From assembly GCA_016714125.1 (NCBI GenBank), contig JADJNX010000001.1:62001-126000 (forward strand): DNA of 64,000 bases, in the 5' to 3' direction. The notes beneath the pieces are model-generated. The model made no database searches. It saw nothing but the letters and a program-made list of their open reading frames with translations, and was not told where the DNA came from. The translations under genes and the position numbers were made by a program. Numbering within the stretch: the first letter of the stretch is position 1; each line of letters starts with the position of its first letter. Positions 8,440 through 19,219 of the stretch are shown here, piece by piece. The stretch comes from Ignavibacteriales bacterium (GTDB lineage Bacteria; Bacteroidota; Ignavibacteria; Ignavibacteriales; Ignavibacteriaceae).

Positions 8440-9411
8440 TCAATAAAATGGTAAAAATCTGATACTGCAACCGTTTTTCATTCGAATTTGCCTAAGCTCG
8501 CGCATGCTTTTCAGATCATAAATTCTTACATACCGGGTTTCATTCTCCAGATCGTCAAACACAAGTTTATCCTTTTTTACAGAAAAATTCCTGTATCCCC
8601 TTCCCGAAAACTTGGCGATATAGTCCATCTTTTTCAATGAATAAACAAGCAGAGTAGAGGAAGTGTCGTGATCATGTTTTTGCACATCGAGATTGGATGT
8701 CAAGAGAATTAAAGATTCTTTGTCAGGAGTCCAATAAACTCTGTCAATCTTTTGAGTGGTTGACAATATCTGTTTTACAATCGTTGTTTTGTTATCAGTC
8801 AGAAGAATTTTGTTCTCTTCGCCTTGTTCAATGGTGATGGTTTTTAGTCCATCAGGAGAGGTGTTATTCACTTTAATTGACGGAACATCAGGAATCTGTC
8901 CCTGCAAAAGATCAAATTTTTCTTTCCCTTTGCTTACAATTCTTCCCGTGCTGTCAATAATGTAATTGTCTCTGTATATCCTCTGATTCACAAGTTCAAG
9001 ATGGTAAAGAACCAGATTCATTGTATTTCCGTCGAGGATATTGGAGAATATCTTTGAAACTTTGGGTGACCCAAGGACAGCTCTTGTTCCTTGATAACTG
9101 TGGATGTGAACCACAATCGAATCGATGTATCCTTCCGTCTTGTTATACTCATTTCCTGTAACAAAAAAATAGTTGCCCCGTTCCCCTGTTCCCGTTATCA
9201 AAAAAGGTGTTAACTCTTTCAGGGCTTCAAAAACCTCTGTTGTCCCTTCGGCAAGAGAGTGAACAAAAACTTTTTTACCCGAACCTTCATCTCCGACAAG
9301 AGGAATTGCATCTTCGCCAATCAATCCCGAGTTTCCTTCATCTCCATTTCCACATGCATGAAGAAATAGAGAAAGGATAATTACTACCGGGATTAAGAGA
9401 ATTTTTTTCAT
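8440..9411 (-). CDS. Putative lipoprotein, possible beta-propeller
   Basis: A 323-residue protein starting MKKILLIPVVIILSLFLHAC, a signal peptide ending in an LHAC lipobox. The C-terminal half contains propeller-like strands such as NNTSPDGLKTITI, KIDRVYWTPDKESLILLTSN and KKDKLVFDDLENETRYVRIY, in the style of TolB or WD40-like repeats, but no family is certain. It sits immediately upstream of the ABC exporter, whose TTG start lies 7 bp after this stop, so the two are probably translated together. An accessory role for the exporter is possible but unproven. Confidence 0.7.
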   Translation of the reverse strand: MKKILLIPVVIILSLFLHACGNGDEGNSGLIGEDAIPLVGDEGSGKKVFVHSLAEGTTEVFEALKELTPFLITGTGERGNYFFVTGNEYNKTEGYIDSIVVHIHSYQGTRAVLGSPKVSKIFSNILDGNTMNLVLYHLELVNQRIYRDNYIIDSTGRIVSKGKEKFDLLQGQIPDVPSIKVNNTSPDGLKTITIEQGEENKILLTDNKTTIVKQILSTTQKIDRVYWTPDKESLILLTSNLDVQKHDHDTSSTLLVYSLKKMDYIAKFSGRGYRNFSVKKDKLVFDDLENETRYVRIYDLKSMRELRQIRMKNGCSIRFLPFY

Positions 9412-9528
9412 TCGGAGTTCAGATTATGTTTGGAATATTTATTAAAACAGTTTATCAACGATCAACACAAAACGAGCTAATTTGAAGTTCAAAGTTAATA
9501 ATTCCGTGAAGATATTCAAGGTGTGTGA

Positions 9529-10446
9529 CTACCCACGCGGGTGGTATTGATGCACAACTTCACGAATATAGGTGATATCGATATGAGTATATATTTGAGT
9601 AACGGATATATCCGTGTGTCCAAGCATCTCCTGAACGGCACGGATATTTGCGCCACCCTCGATTAAATGAGTAGCAAAAGAGTGCCGGAAGATATGTGGG
9701 TAAACCCTCTTTTCTAGTCCGGCAAGTTCTGCATAATGTTTAATAATCTTCCAGATTCCAACTCTGGAGAGTCCCCCACCCCTTTTCGCGTTTATAAAGA
9801 GAGTATTTCCACTCCCCGGTTTGGCAATAATTGGTCTGCCAAATGTGAGATAATTTGTAAGTGCATTAATGGCTGAGGAGCCTATGGGGACAAGCCGTTC
9901 CTTACTCCCCTTCCCCAAAACCCTAATCATCTCTTCATCATAAAAGATATCATTTTTTTTCATTCCGGCGAGTTCCGAGACCCTTATTCCACAGGCATAT
10001 AAAACCTCAATGATTGCCCGGTCTCTTAGTCCCGATGGGGTCTCAGGGTCTGCTTTGGCAATGAGGGCATCAATTTCATCCGGTGCAAGGACTTCGGGGA
10101 GCTTTTTTTTCAATTTTGGGGGTTTGATCCTTGCGATGGGATTCCTGGTTACATATTCAGAAACAACAAGAAAAGAAAAAAATCCTTTGATAGAGGAATG
10201 AAAACGGGCCAGTGATCTTTCATTTAGACCTGATTGGGAGAGGAGCAAAAAAAACTCCCTTCCGTTTTCAACAGTAACTTCACTTAAATCATTTATTGAT
10301 ACATCTGAAAGGAAACTGAGGAAAGACTTTATATCCCGACTGTATGACTCGAGCGAGTTTTCAGCAAGATTTCTTTCATAGCGCAACTCGTTAAGATAAT
10401 CACCAAGAAACTGCCCAAGTTGATCAATCTTTTGTTTCGTTTTCAA
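9529..10446 (-). CDS. Tyrosine recombinase XerC/XerD family
   Basis: A 305-residue integrase-family recombinase of the size and architecture of XerC/XerD: an N-terminal SAM-like DNA-binding domain (about 8-95) and a C-terminal catalytic domain. Catalytic landmarks are the arginine in YACGIRVSELAGM, the lysine in LGKGSKERLVPI, HIFRHSFATHLI, the second histidine in MLGHTDISVTQIYTH, and the tyrosine in that last segment. Such enzymes resolve chromosome dimers at dif. Start is a TTG at 10446 that overlaps the end of the upstream HD-domain gene by 23 bp; no nearby ATG exists. I cannot tell XerC from XerD. There is no sign of an adjacent mobile element. Confidence 0.9.
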   Translation of the reverse strand: MKTKQKIDQLGQFLGDYLNELRYERNLAENSLESYSRDIKSFLSFLSDVSINDLSEVTVENGREFFLLLSQSGLNERSLARFHSSIKGFFSFLVVSEYVTRNPIARIKPPKLKKKLPEVLAPDEIDALIAKADPETPSGLRDRAIIEVLYACGIRVSELAGMKKNDIFYDEEMIRVLGKGSKERLVPIGSSAINALTNYLTFGRPIIAKPGSGNTLFINAKRGGGLSRVGIWKIIKHYAELAGLEKRVYPHIFRHSFATHLIEGGANIRAVQEMLGHTDISVTQIYTHIDITYIREVVHQYHPRG

Positions 10447-12591
10447 GCTTTTCCTGTTCAGGATATCTAATCCTGCTGTGCTTGGAGGTCATCAGTGAAT
10501 TGAAAAAGACTTTTTTAATCTCTTCCACTTCGGATAATGTTATAGGAGCTTCATCAAGTTCCTTTTCGTGAAGAGTCTGATTGATGAGATTATTAATCAG
10601 ATTTTCGAGAGTCTGCGGTTCCGGAGTTGTGAGACTTCTTGAAGCAGATTCACACTTGTCAGCCATCATCAAAATTGCCTGCTCACGGGTATGGGGCTTG
10701 GGACCCACATATCTGTAATCATCTTTATTCACATTTTCCTTGCCGTACAACTGAACAGCTTTGTCATAAAAAACTTTAATTAGACCTGTTCCGTGATGTG
10801 TTGGGATAAATTCTATTATCTCCTGTGGAAGGTGATACCGTTTTCCCAACTCAATTCCCAGTGTCACATGATCTTTTATCACTTTAATACTGATTTCAGG
10901 AGTTAACTCATTATGAAGGTTCTGAACAGGACCCTGATTCTCAATAAAATAATAAGGTGAAATTGATTTACCGATATCGTGGTATAATGCACCTGTTTTT
11001 ACTAATAGAGTGTCTGCCCCTATTTTTTCTGCAGCAGCTTCAGCCAGTCTTGCCACCGACTGTGAATGGTAGAATGTGCCCGGAGATGCATGATATAACT
11101 CTTTTAATAGGGGGTGGTCTGTGTTAGAGAGTTCAACCAGTGTAAGATCGGTTGTTATCTTAAATGTCTTTTCAAAAAAGATCAATAATCCATAAGTCAG
11201 AATAGGACTTAACAATGAATTGATCCCCGAATATAAAACACTTTCAAGAAGTCGCGACCATTCGCTAAGACTTTCAAACGACAAAAACAGGTTAACGAGT
11301 GAATAACCAAGGAAGATGAAAATCATTCCACGATAAATCTGCTGTCTGTTTTTGATATCCCTGACAGAATAAACTCCCAGTGTTCCCGCAACAACATGAA
11401 GAACTACAATTGAATAATCATTACCGCCGAGGCCGGCGCTTATTAACGAAATTATAAGAGTGGAATAAATCCCAACTCTTGAATCAAACATGATTGTAAG
11501 CAGCAGAGAAACGGTAGGAATCAGTATCAACAGATGCCAGGATCCGCCGATATTAAACGCATTTGTGAGATAAGTTAAATAGGAAATGGAGAGGAAAAGG
11601 ACTGAAAAAATCGCAAGTTTGATGTTGTCTTCAAAAATCGTTTTCCTAAAATTGTATAAAAAGGCACCCAACAAACCAAGCAATACCGCTATATGAAGAA
11701 ATTTTCCCGAATATTGTCTTGCCTTATCAAACAGATTAAGATCCTGAACCCGTGCATTTTTGAAAGAATCGAGCTTCATCTTTATTTCAGGAGTTATCCT
11801 CTCATGTTTGCTGATAATCCTCTCATTATTCACCACAATGCCGGAGTTTTTGCTCACCTTGTTTCGGGCGATATCTGTCTCTTCGGCTGTAAGTTCGCTG
11901 CTGTAAGAAAGACCGGGCACAAAAAGTTTTGTTGCCACTTCTTTTAAAGCTCGATATTCTAATGAATCGGTATAAAAATTTGCGAGATCGATGGCAATTC
12001 TTTTGATAGCGATGTTTAGTTCAGAAAAATCGAATTTACTTTTGTTCTCCTGAAAGTTTCCTCTTCTAATTGCGATTGTGTCTTTGGGAACCTGGTCATA
12101 ATTAAGACTAAGAGTACCCGATTGACTCACCCTGATTAGTATTGATTGGATATTATCGAGGTGTTTGTAAATCTCAGAAGTTTTACCTGAGGTCGAATCA
12201 TAAAATCCGATAAGATAAAACTTTGTGGAGGGAGAGAAGAGAGAGAGAATCGGATCACTTTCAAGCAGAGTATGATCCACGAATGCTCTGTCGAGTGCTC
12301 TTTGTAAACTTCTAATTGTGTCTTTTATTAAACTGTCAGAAGGCGGTGACAACAAAAACCTGCTTTACGGCTTTTAATTGAACTATCAACCTCCGCTGCA
12401 TAAGCTTTCTCATTCTTTAAGATTGGGAAACTTCTATCAGCAATAAGATCTTCTTTTAACCAAATATTTCCCGATTCTGCTTCAATATCCACCACTTCCG
12501 CTTTGGGAAACAACAGGGCAATAAGCAACGCTGTACCAAACCAAAGGATCAGTTTTATATAACGGCTCGATTTAAACTTTTCGTAAGTCAC
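10424..12591 (-). CDS. PgpH-like 7TM-HD c-di-AMP phosphodiesterase (one frameshift)
   Basis: A membrane HD hydrolase of about 723 residues once the frame is repaired. The N-terminus (MTYEKFKSSRYIKLILWFGT) is a membrane anchor, followed by a large extracytoplasmic domain, a multi-helix membrane region (about residues 300-450) and a cytoplasmic HD domain with LYHDIGKSISPYYF and THHGTGLIKVFY. PgpH-type proteins degrade cyclic di-AMP to control osmolyte and wall homeostasis. The frame breaks at 12354-12358, where one A (T on the coding strand) is missing. The start is a GTG at 12591 with AAGG 7 bases upstream. It follows the HAD gene by 9 bp and overlaps the recombinase gene. Confidence 0.9.
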
Positions 12592-12600
12592 ACGATTGCC

Positions 12601-13431
12601 TTATTGTATCTGACTGTAAATTCTTTCCAGCAACTCACCAACACCATCATCGTTGTTGCTTTTTTCCAGCTTAACATCGGACAGAAATTTGATCTCCGGA
12701 ACTGCATTTGAAAGTGAAACTTTGATTGCCTTTGTTTTAAAGAGTGCAACATCGTTATACCAGTCACCCACCACCACGGTGTCGTGAATGGAAATCTTAA
12801 GTTTTTTTAATAAAACTTTTAGAGCCGATGCCTTGGAAATTTCAGCTTTCTTAACTTCAAGATAATACTGAAAGTGGGACTGACTTTTTGAGTACGTCAA
12901 TTTTATTCCAAAAGAATAGGGAAACGAAAAATATTTTTTGATTTCTTGAAGTGACTGCCGGTTCTCACCAACATAAACGAGCTCTATAACATCCCCTGCT
13001 ATATGACGGTAATCATCAACTAATCTGAACTTAGCACCAAATCTGTCAATAAGCTGAAGGGTTGCTTCATTATGTTCGGTGTATAAAACCTCGGATTCCG
13101 TACACATTACCATCTTTACAAGATGCTTTTCAGAAAGTTCGATCCCTTTTTTCACTTTGGAATCTTTTAATCCAATTTTCAGAAAGACATCTCCACTTGG
13201 AAAGTTTTTTATTACAGCTCCATCTGAAGCTATCAATGGACCATCTACAGAAAGTTCTTCTGCATAATGGTCGAGTGCGGAATACATTCTTCCGCTGGCA
13301 AATGTGACGATTACACCTTTTTCTCTTAATAAACGGGCATATTTTTTACTCTGAGCACCAATATTTCCGGTGTCGTCGAGCAATGTGCCGTCGAGATCTA
13401 ATAATACAAGTTTAACTTTACTAAAATTCAT
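12601..13431 (-). CDS. HAD-family phosphatase (Cof-type)
   Basis: A 276-residue Cof-like HAD hydrolase. Motif I is LLDLDGTLLDD (nucleophile and acid/base aspartates), motif II FASGRM, the lysine motif lies in KKAEISKASALKVLLKK, and motif IV is VVGDWYNDVALFK. The cap domain between motifs II and III places it in the sugar-phosphate/flavin phosphatase group, but the substrate cannot be read from sequence. The ATG at 13431 lies 2 bp after the symporter stop, and the PgpH-like gene follows by 9 bp, so the three are likely one transcript. Confidence 0.88.
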   Translation of the reverse strand: MNFSKVKLVLLDLDGTLLDDTGNIGAQSKKYARLLREKGVIVTFASGRMYSALDHYAEELSVDGPLIASDGAVIKNFPSGDVFLKIGLKDSKVKKGIELSEKHLVKMVMCTESEVLYTEHNEATLQLIDRFGAKFRLVDDYRHIAGDVIELVYVGENRQSLQEIKKYFSFPYSFGIKLTYSKSQSHFQYYLEVKKAEISKASALKVLLKKLKISIHDTVVVGDWYNDVALFKTKAIKVSLSNAVPEIKFLSDVKLEKSNNDDGVGELLERIYSQIQ

Positions 13432-13433
13432 TC

Positions 13434-15181
13434 TTAACTTTTATTTGTTCCTGTCATTTTATTTAGTGTGAAAATCACACCTGCAATTCCCAATATAAGA
13501 AAAACTCCGTAAATAAGTGCGTTAGCTATATCACCAAAGATAAAGCTTCCACTTCCAAAAAGGAGAGAATAGATTGCTACAACCCCGGATAGCCAACCTG
13601 TCAATTGATACTTTATCATAGTAGGAGCGGGAGGATATCCCCCTTTGATTCTGATTCGTTCCCACAATTTCCCTTCAGGCCGAACCTTGTCGTAGAAGGA
13701 GAGGAGTATCTCATCGGGTTCAGGTTTTGTCAGGAATGTAACCACCAGCCATACAAAAGTAGTTCCAAACACGAGGACATACAAACTGTCGGGGAAAGGA
13801 ATTCCCAGATATCGAACAACGGGAAGGAGGATAAACGGAGTTGCCATGCCCGAGATTTCACTCCAGGCGTTGATTCTCCACCAGTACCAACGGAGGATGA
13901 GGACAAGGCCCAATCCTGCACCACACTCAATAATAAATTCCCAGGCTCCCGAGATGCGGTCGATATATAAAGTAACAAAGGCAGAAACGATCATCAAAAG
14001 AATTGTAATCACTTTTGATGCAACCACATATTGTTTTTCGGTTTTACCGGGTTGAATAAACCTTTTGTAAAAATCATTTACAATATATGAAGTGCCCCAA
14101 TTCAACTGGGTTGCAACGGTACTCATATAAGCTGCAAAAAAAGCCGCAAGCATCAAACCTTTTAATCCGACGGGCATAAAGTCGTTGATCAACATTATAT
14201 AGCCATTTTTTGAATTTGAGGCATTTAATTCGGGGTATAACACAACAGCCGCAAGCGCCGCCAAAATCCAGGGCCAGGGTCTTAGAGCATAGTGTGCACC
14301 CTGAAAAAAGAGTGTTGCAAATATTGAATGTTTTTCATTTTTTGCAGACATCATTCTTTGGGCAATATATCCACCACCACCGGGTTCAGCACCGGGATAC
14401 CATGACGCCCACCATTGTATGCCAATAAAAGCAAAAAATGAGAAGATGGAGAGGGAAAATATTTTGGCACCTTCGAGTGGAGAGTCGCCAAGATTTGGGA
14501 AAAATTCAAACGCAGATGGAGGTAATTTTGCTTTAAGTCCATCAATCCCTCCAATTTCGGGAGAATTAACAACTATCACTGCAAGAATGATACAAGCTGA
14601 CATGGCAAGTACAAACTGGAAAGCATCGGTAACAACAACTCCCCATAAACCGGAAATGGCAGAATAGACTGCCACAAGTCCCATACAGAGAAAAACGTAG
14701 AGGATAACATCCTCGGGGGGAACACCAAAAATACCTGTGAGAACAGAAATCATTGCGCTGTTAACCCAACCAATGATTATTACATTCATAAAGAGACCAA
14801 GATATATCGCCTTAAATCCCTGAGGAATTTTGCAGGCTTGCCTGCATACCGGATTTCAGCGAACTCAACCTCAGTCATAATCCCCGCTCTTCTCCACAAT
14901 TTAGCGAAGAAAAAGACGGTTAAAACTCCACCAAAAGCAAAATTCCACCATACCCAGTTACCCGAAATTCCATTTTTCCATACAAGTTCTGTTACCGCCA
15001 GTGGGGTGTCGGCTGCAAATGTAGTTGCAACCATTGATAACCCGGCGAGGTACCAGGGAAGATTTCGCCCTGAAAGGAAAAATTCTTCACTGCTTTTGGA
15101 TGCCCTTTTTGAGTAATAGAGGGCGATTCCAATACTTACAAGAAAATATACTGCTATAATTAAATAATCAATAAATTCCAT
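13434..15181 (-). CDS. Sodium/solute symporter, SSS family (one frameshift)
   Basis: A sodium:solute symporter of about 582 residues after correction. The N-terminus MEFIDYLIIAVYFLVSIGIA begins the first membrane segment, and the family feature FFLSGRNLPWYLAGLSMVATT follows near residue 35. The rest is a chain of hydrophobic helices ending near LILGIAGVIFTLNKMTG. The frame breaks at the C run 14818-14820, where one base is missing; repair gives KFLRGFKAIYLGLFMNV across the gap. Substrate unknown: the family carries sugars, amino acids, nucleosides and carboxylates. It is paralogous in fold to the next upstream gene, with low sequence similarity. Confidence 0.9.
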
Positions 15182-15241
15182 GGGTGAACTCTCTTAAAAC
15201 GGAATTGTCTCTTTATAGTTAGCAAAATTATGAAGAATATT

Positions 15242-16711
15242 TCACTTTGATTCATGATTTACAATTTTATTTCGATGTCTTATCAAGGCAGAGATACTCC
15301 CCACGAGTAAACATACCGACACCCCAATCAGAGTGAACCATGTCCATGCCATCCACTTAAACGAAATAACCACAATCATAGCCGCAATGGATGTGAGAAA
15401 CCCTGTGATTGCATCTCTCTGATCCGATCTTTTGTTTATTATTCCCAGCAGAAATGTTCCCAATAATCCACCCGAAGTAAAGGATGCGATGCTTAACGCG
15501 ACCTCAACCGCTGCACCTTTAATTTCAAGAAAAAAGAATGCTGAAACAGCCAGAACTGTTGCCCAAAAGATGGTTAATCTTTTTGAGATCAGAAGTTGCC
15601 TCTCCTCTGTGAGTTTTTTCTTGCCAAGAATCGAATAAACATCGTAGAATGACGAGGATGCCAATGAACTAACCGAACCGGCAAGAGTTGAGAGAGCAGC
15701 CGCCATAAGTCCCGCCACCAGAACCCCTTTTAACCCTGCAGGAAGGTGATTAATAATAAAAAACGGGAAAACCTCGTCGGCCTTGGCAAAAGCTCTTCCT
15801 TCAAAATAGACGTGAAGCAGAACTCCAAGAATTAAAAAGATTGCAAATTGAATCACTATTATCACACCACTTGCAATAACAGCTTTTTGGGCACTTTTTA
15901 ATTCACCTGTTGCCAACAAGCGTTGCACAACAAGCTGATCGGTACCATGGGAGGCCATCGAGAGGAACGCCCCACCAGTTAAACCTGCGAGCAATGTATA
16001 GGGAGTGTTAAAAAAGGTTTTAAAATCGAGGTTAAATCCCGGGTTCAGAAAGTCCAATTTCCCTAAAGCGGCTTCTGTTCCAAGTTTTGTAAACAAATCA
16101 CCCGGAATGAGATACCAAAGCACAAGGGATGAGATGATAGCACCCCCCAGGTAAACAAACATCTGCATAGCATCCACCCAAATAACCCCCTTCAATCCAC
16201 CGGTATAAGTATAAATAAGGGTAACAAAAACGATTATTAAAATAGCGTAAGGATAGTCGATATCAAGAAGAAGTTTTACAGGAACAGCGGTTGCAAAAAG
16301 ACGAACTCCGTCACCTGCAACACGGGTAAAGATAAAAACAATTGAAGCAGTAGTGCGGGTGTTTTTCCCAAATCTGCTCTCCAAAAAGGCGTAGGCAGTG
16401 GAAAGATCACCTTTGAAATATTGTGGGAGTAACAGGTAAGCAACGATTATACGTCCAAGCAGATAACCGACTGTAACTTGTAGGAAGTGTAAATTGGTTA
16501 GATATGCCACACCGGGAATTGAGATGAATGTAAGAGTGCTGGTTTCGGCTGCAACTATTGAAAAAGTAACAAGCCACCATTTAACTTTTTCCGATCCGAG
16601 GAAATAGTCTTTTACACTTTTCTGCTTCCCACCAACAAACCTGCCCCAAAGTGCGGCAAATATGAGGTAGATTACTACAATTGAGTAGTCAATAAATGTG
16701 AATGAATTCAA
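15242..16711 (-). CDS. Sodium/solute symporter, SSS family
   Basis: An intact 489-residue member of the SSS family with about 13 predicted membrane helices. Landmarks are KDYFLGSEKVKWWLVTFSIV near residue 35, TYTGGLKGVIWVDAMQMFVY near 170 (a common SSS signature region) and SMASHGTDQLVVQRLL near 250. Substrate unknown. The start is a TTG at 16711 with a weak AAGAG upstream; the sequence from there (MNSFTFIDYSIVVIYLIFAA) is a convincing first helix. It lies 60 bp upstream of the other symporter. Confidence 0.9.
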   Translation of the reverse strand: MNSFTFIDYSIVVIYLIFAALWGRFVGGKQKSVKDYFLGSEKVKWWLVTFSIVAAETSTLTFISIPGVAYLTNLHFLQVTVGYLLGRIIVAYLLLPQYFKGDLSTAYAFLESRFGKNTRTTASIVFIFTRVAGDGVRLFATAVPVKLLLDIDYPYAILIIVFVTLIYTYTGGLKGVIWVDAMQMFVYLGGAIISSLVLWYLIPGDLFTKLGTEAALGKLDFLNPGFNLDFKTFFNTPYTLLAGLTGGAFLSMASHGTDQLVVQRLLATGELKSAQKAVIASGVIIVIQFAIFLILGVLLHVYFEGRAFAKADEVFPFFIINHLPAGLKGVLVAGLMAAALSTLAGSVSSLASSSFYDVYSILGKKKLTEERQLLISKRLTIFWATVLAVSAFFFLEIKGAAVEVALSIASFTSGGLLGTFLLGIINKRSDQRDAITGFLTSIAAMIVVISFKWMAWTWFTLIGVSVCLLVGSISALIRHRNKIVNHESK

Positions 16712-16753
16712 TATTTACTCTTCGTAACCGGCAAGGACCCGGTTCAGATCCCG

Positions 16754-17103
16754 TTAGTGCAAGAGTTTTAGCTCTGACATTGCCTCATCAAGAGAGTTAC
16801 TCAGTTTTAATACCTTGTCGAGCTGTGTTATCTTTATCAGGGTTAATATCTTTTTGGATGGACATACAATGCGCAGGCTACCGCTTACACTCCCCATCAG
16901 CCTGTTGGCTACGAGTAGGGTGCTTAAGCCGCTACTATCGCAACTTTCCACGGAAGAAAGGTCGATCACCATTTTCGGACTGAATTTTCTTTTACCATAG
17001 AGGTAAATTCACCCTTCACCAAACCTGATATATTGGCATCAAGTCTGATTTCGTCAAGAGTGAAAACAGAAATTCCGTCGATTTTGTTGATTGTATAGTT
17101 CAT
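16754..17103 (-). CDS. STAS-domain anti-sigma factor antagonist (one frameshift)
   Basis: A single STAS domain of about 116 residues. The N-terminus reads MNYTINKIDGISVFTLDEIR, and the phosphorylation-site region is KMVIDLSSVESCDSSGLSTL, with the serine pair usually phosphorylated by an RsbW/SpoIIAB-type kinase. The frame breaks in the T run 16985-16988, where one base is missing. No RsbW-like kinase, RsbU phosphatase or partner sigma factor gene is adjacent, so the partner must be elsewhere. It is encoded 42 bp upstream of the symporter. Confidence 0.85.
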
Positions 17104-17186
17104 ATTACTCAAATTTATTACGGAAATAAATAAAAAACTGCCCGCTAATAAATTCCAAAAGATATTAATGCGATACTACAAAGTTA

Positions 17187-19219
17187 TTATAATTTCTCTG
17201 CCGATAAAAGCTTTTCTAAAAAATCTTCTTCAGTAAGGATACCAACACCAAGTTTCTGAGCTTTGTCGAGCTTTGAGCCGGCACTCTCTCCTGCAATAAC
17301 ATAATCAGTATTTTTACTTACAGATGAAACCGACTTCCCCCAAGATTTGTTAGCCGCTCGGCTGCTTCCTCTCTTTTCATTGATGAAAGGGTTCCGGTGA
17401 GCACAAAGGATTTGTCTTTGAAAAAAATTATCTATTGCCTCTTTCTTTTGTTCACCTTCGAGTTGCAGGCCAAATTCTCTGAGGTCAGAAATTAGATGCA
17501 GATTATGTTCATCGGAGAAAAACTTGACCACACTTCGGGCAATCGCCTCTCCTATCTCATAAACTTTAGTTATCTCTTCAACGCCGGCTTTCTGCATGTT
17601 GTCAAGAGACACAAAATGTTCAGCCAGTTTTTTGCTGCACCTGCGCCCACATATCTAATCCCGATGGCAAAAAGGACTTTATGAAATGGTTTGGTTTTGC
17701 TGAGTTCAATAGAATTTAACAGGTTATCTATGCTCTTCTCCCCAAAGCGCTCAATACTTTTTAGTTCTCTCTCTAAATTTTTTAATCGATAGATATCGGC
17801 ATAAGTTTTCAGGTACCCTGCATCCACAAACTGGTCGATAATTGAAGTTCCTAATCCTTCGATATCCATCGCTCCCCTCGAAGCAAAATGTTCAATGCGA
17901 CCCTTCACCTGAGCAGCACATTCTCCATTTTCACAATAATATGCCGCTTCGTTTTCAGGACGGAATACACCCGAACCACAGACGGGACATGTAAGGGGTG
18001 CAGTTTCAGGTTTGGTATCGTCTACCCTTTCTTCAATCACTACAGATACAACTTTTGGGATTACATCTCCCCCTTTTTCGATGATTACGGTGTCACCCCG
18101 CCTGATATCCTTTTTGGTTATCTCATCAAAATTATGGAGAGTTGCGCTGCTTATAGTTGACCCGGCGAGAAAAACGGGCTCCAGTTCAGCAACAGGAGTT
18201 ATGGCTCCCGTTCTGCCAACTTGCCAGGTGATGTCATTTAATCTTGTTTTTGCCTGTTTGGCTTTAAACTTAAAGGCACACGCCCACCGTGGTGATTTGG
18301 CGATACTTCCCAATAGTTCCTGATGGCGGAAGGAATTAACTTTAATTACCACTCCATCCACTTCATAAGACAGATTGTCCCTCTTCTCTTCAAGTTCTTT
18401 ACAAAAATCGAGAACTTCCTGGATAGAGTTACACAAAGTATAATTGGGATTAACTCTGAAGCCAAGTTTGGTTAAAAAACGGAGATTTTCATATTGAGTT
18501 TTAAGGGAGGAAGTACTACTGAGGTAATAATATGTAAATATCTGTAGTGGTCGTTTGGCGGTATCAGCCGGATTCAGAAGTTTTAGAGTACCCGATGCAA
18601 GATTTCGAGGATTGGCAAAAAGTTTTTCGCCTTTCCTCTGTCTTTCATTGTTAAGTCGCTTAAAAACGGCTTTTTCCATGTAAACTTCACCACGAACCTC
18701 AAAATTCTCTTCGATATCATCAGAGAAATGAGCAGGATCCACAGAAAGAGGAATTGATCGAATGGTCTTTACATTTGCAGTAACATCTTCACCTGTAACT
18801 CCATCTCCACGCGTGGCTCCGGTAACCAACATACAGTTTTGATATCTGAGACTAACAGACAGACCATCGATTTTATATTCAACAACATATTCAATTTTTT
18901 CACCCTGAGGCAGGCCTTCTTTGACCCTTCTGTCAAAATCAAAAAGTTCTTCTTCGTTGTAAGTGTTTGCGAGACTGAGCATCGGGTAATTGTGAACAAC
19001 GGATTTAAAATCGTTTTCGAGATCACTCCCCACTCTGCGTGTTGGGCTGTCAGGCAAAACAAGTTCGGGGTTCTCTCTTTCGAGTCGCTCAAGCTCTTTG
19101 TAGAGCATGTCGTACTCAAGATCGGTTATTTCAGGATCGGAGAGAACATAATCTCTATGGTCGTGATATTTTAATTCATCACTTAGTTGTTGTAGTCTTT
19201 TTCTTAGGTGGTTTGGCAT
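17187..19219 (-). CDS. ligA: NAD-dependent DNA ligase LigA (three frameshifts)
   Basis: Replicative NAD+-dependent ligase of about 677 residues after repair. Domain order: NAD-binding Ia (YHDHRDYVLSDPEITDLEYD), adenylation with the lysine motif VEYKIDGLSVSLRY, OB fold (WQVGRTGAITPVAELEPV), four-cysteine zinc finger (CPVCGSGVF and YYCENGECAAQ), helix-hairpin-helix region and a C-terminal BRCT domain. Breaks: one missing base in 17628-17633, one extra in 17421-17427 and one missing in 17337-17341, all in homopolymers. The repaired BRCT start reads FFKDKSFVLTGTLSSMKREE. The ATG at 19219 overlaps the preceding gene by about 40 bp, but the encoded N-terminus matches the family. Confidence 0.93.

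Noticed and set aside
9529..10446. Tyrosine recombinase as part of an integrated element
   Set aside because: It has the Xer size and motifs, overlaps a housekeeping gene and has no att-like repeats, tRNA or cargo genes nearby.
16736..16760. GGTTCAGATCC resembling a tRNA T-loop near the second symporter start
   Set aside because: No matching T-stem, acceptor stem or anticodon arm can be drawn from the flanking sequence on either strand.
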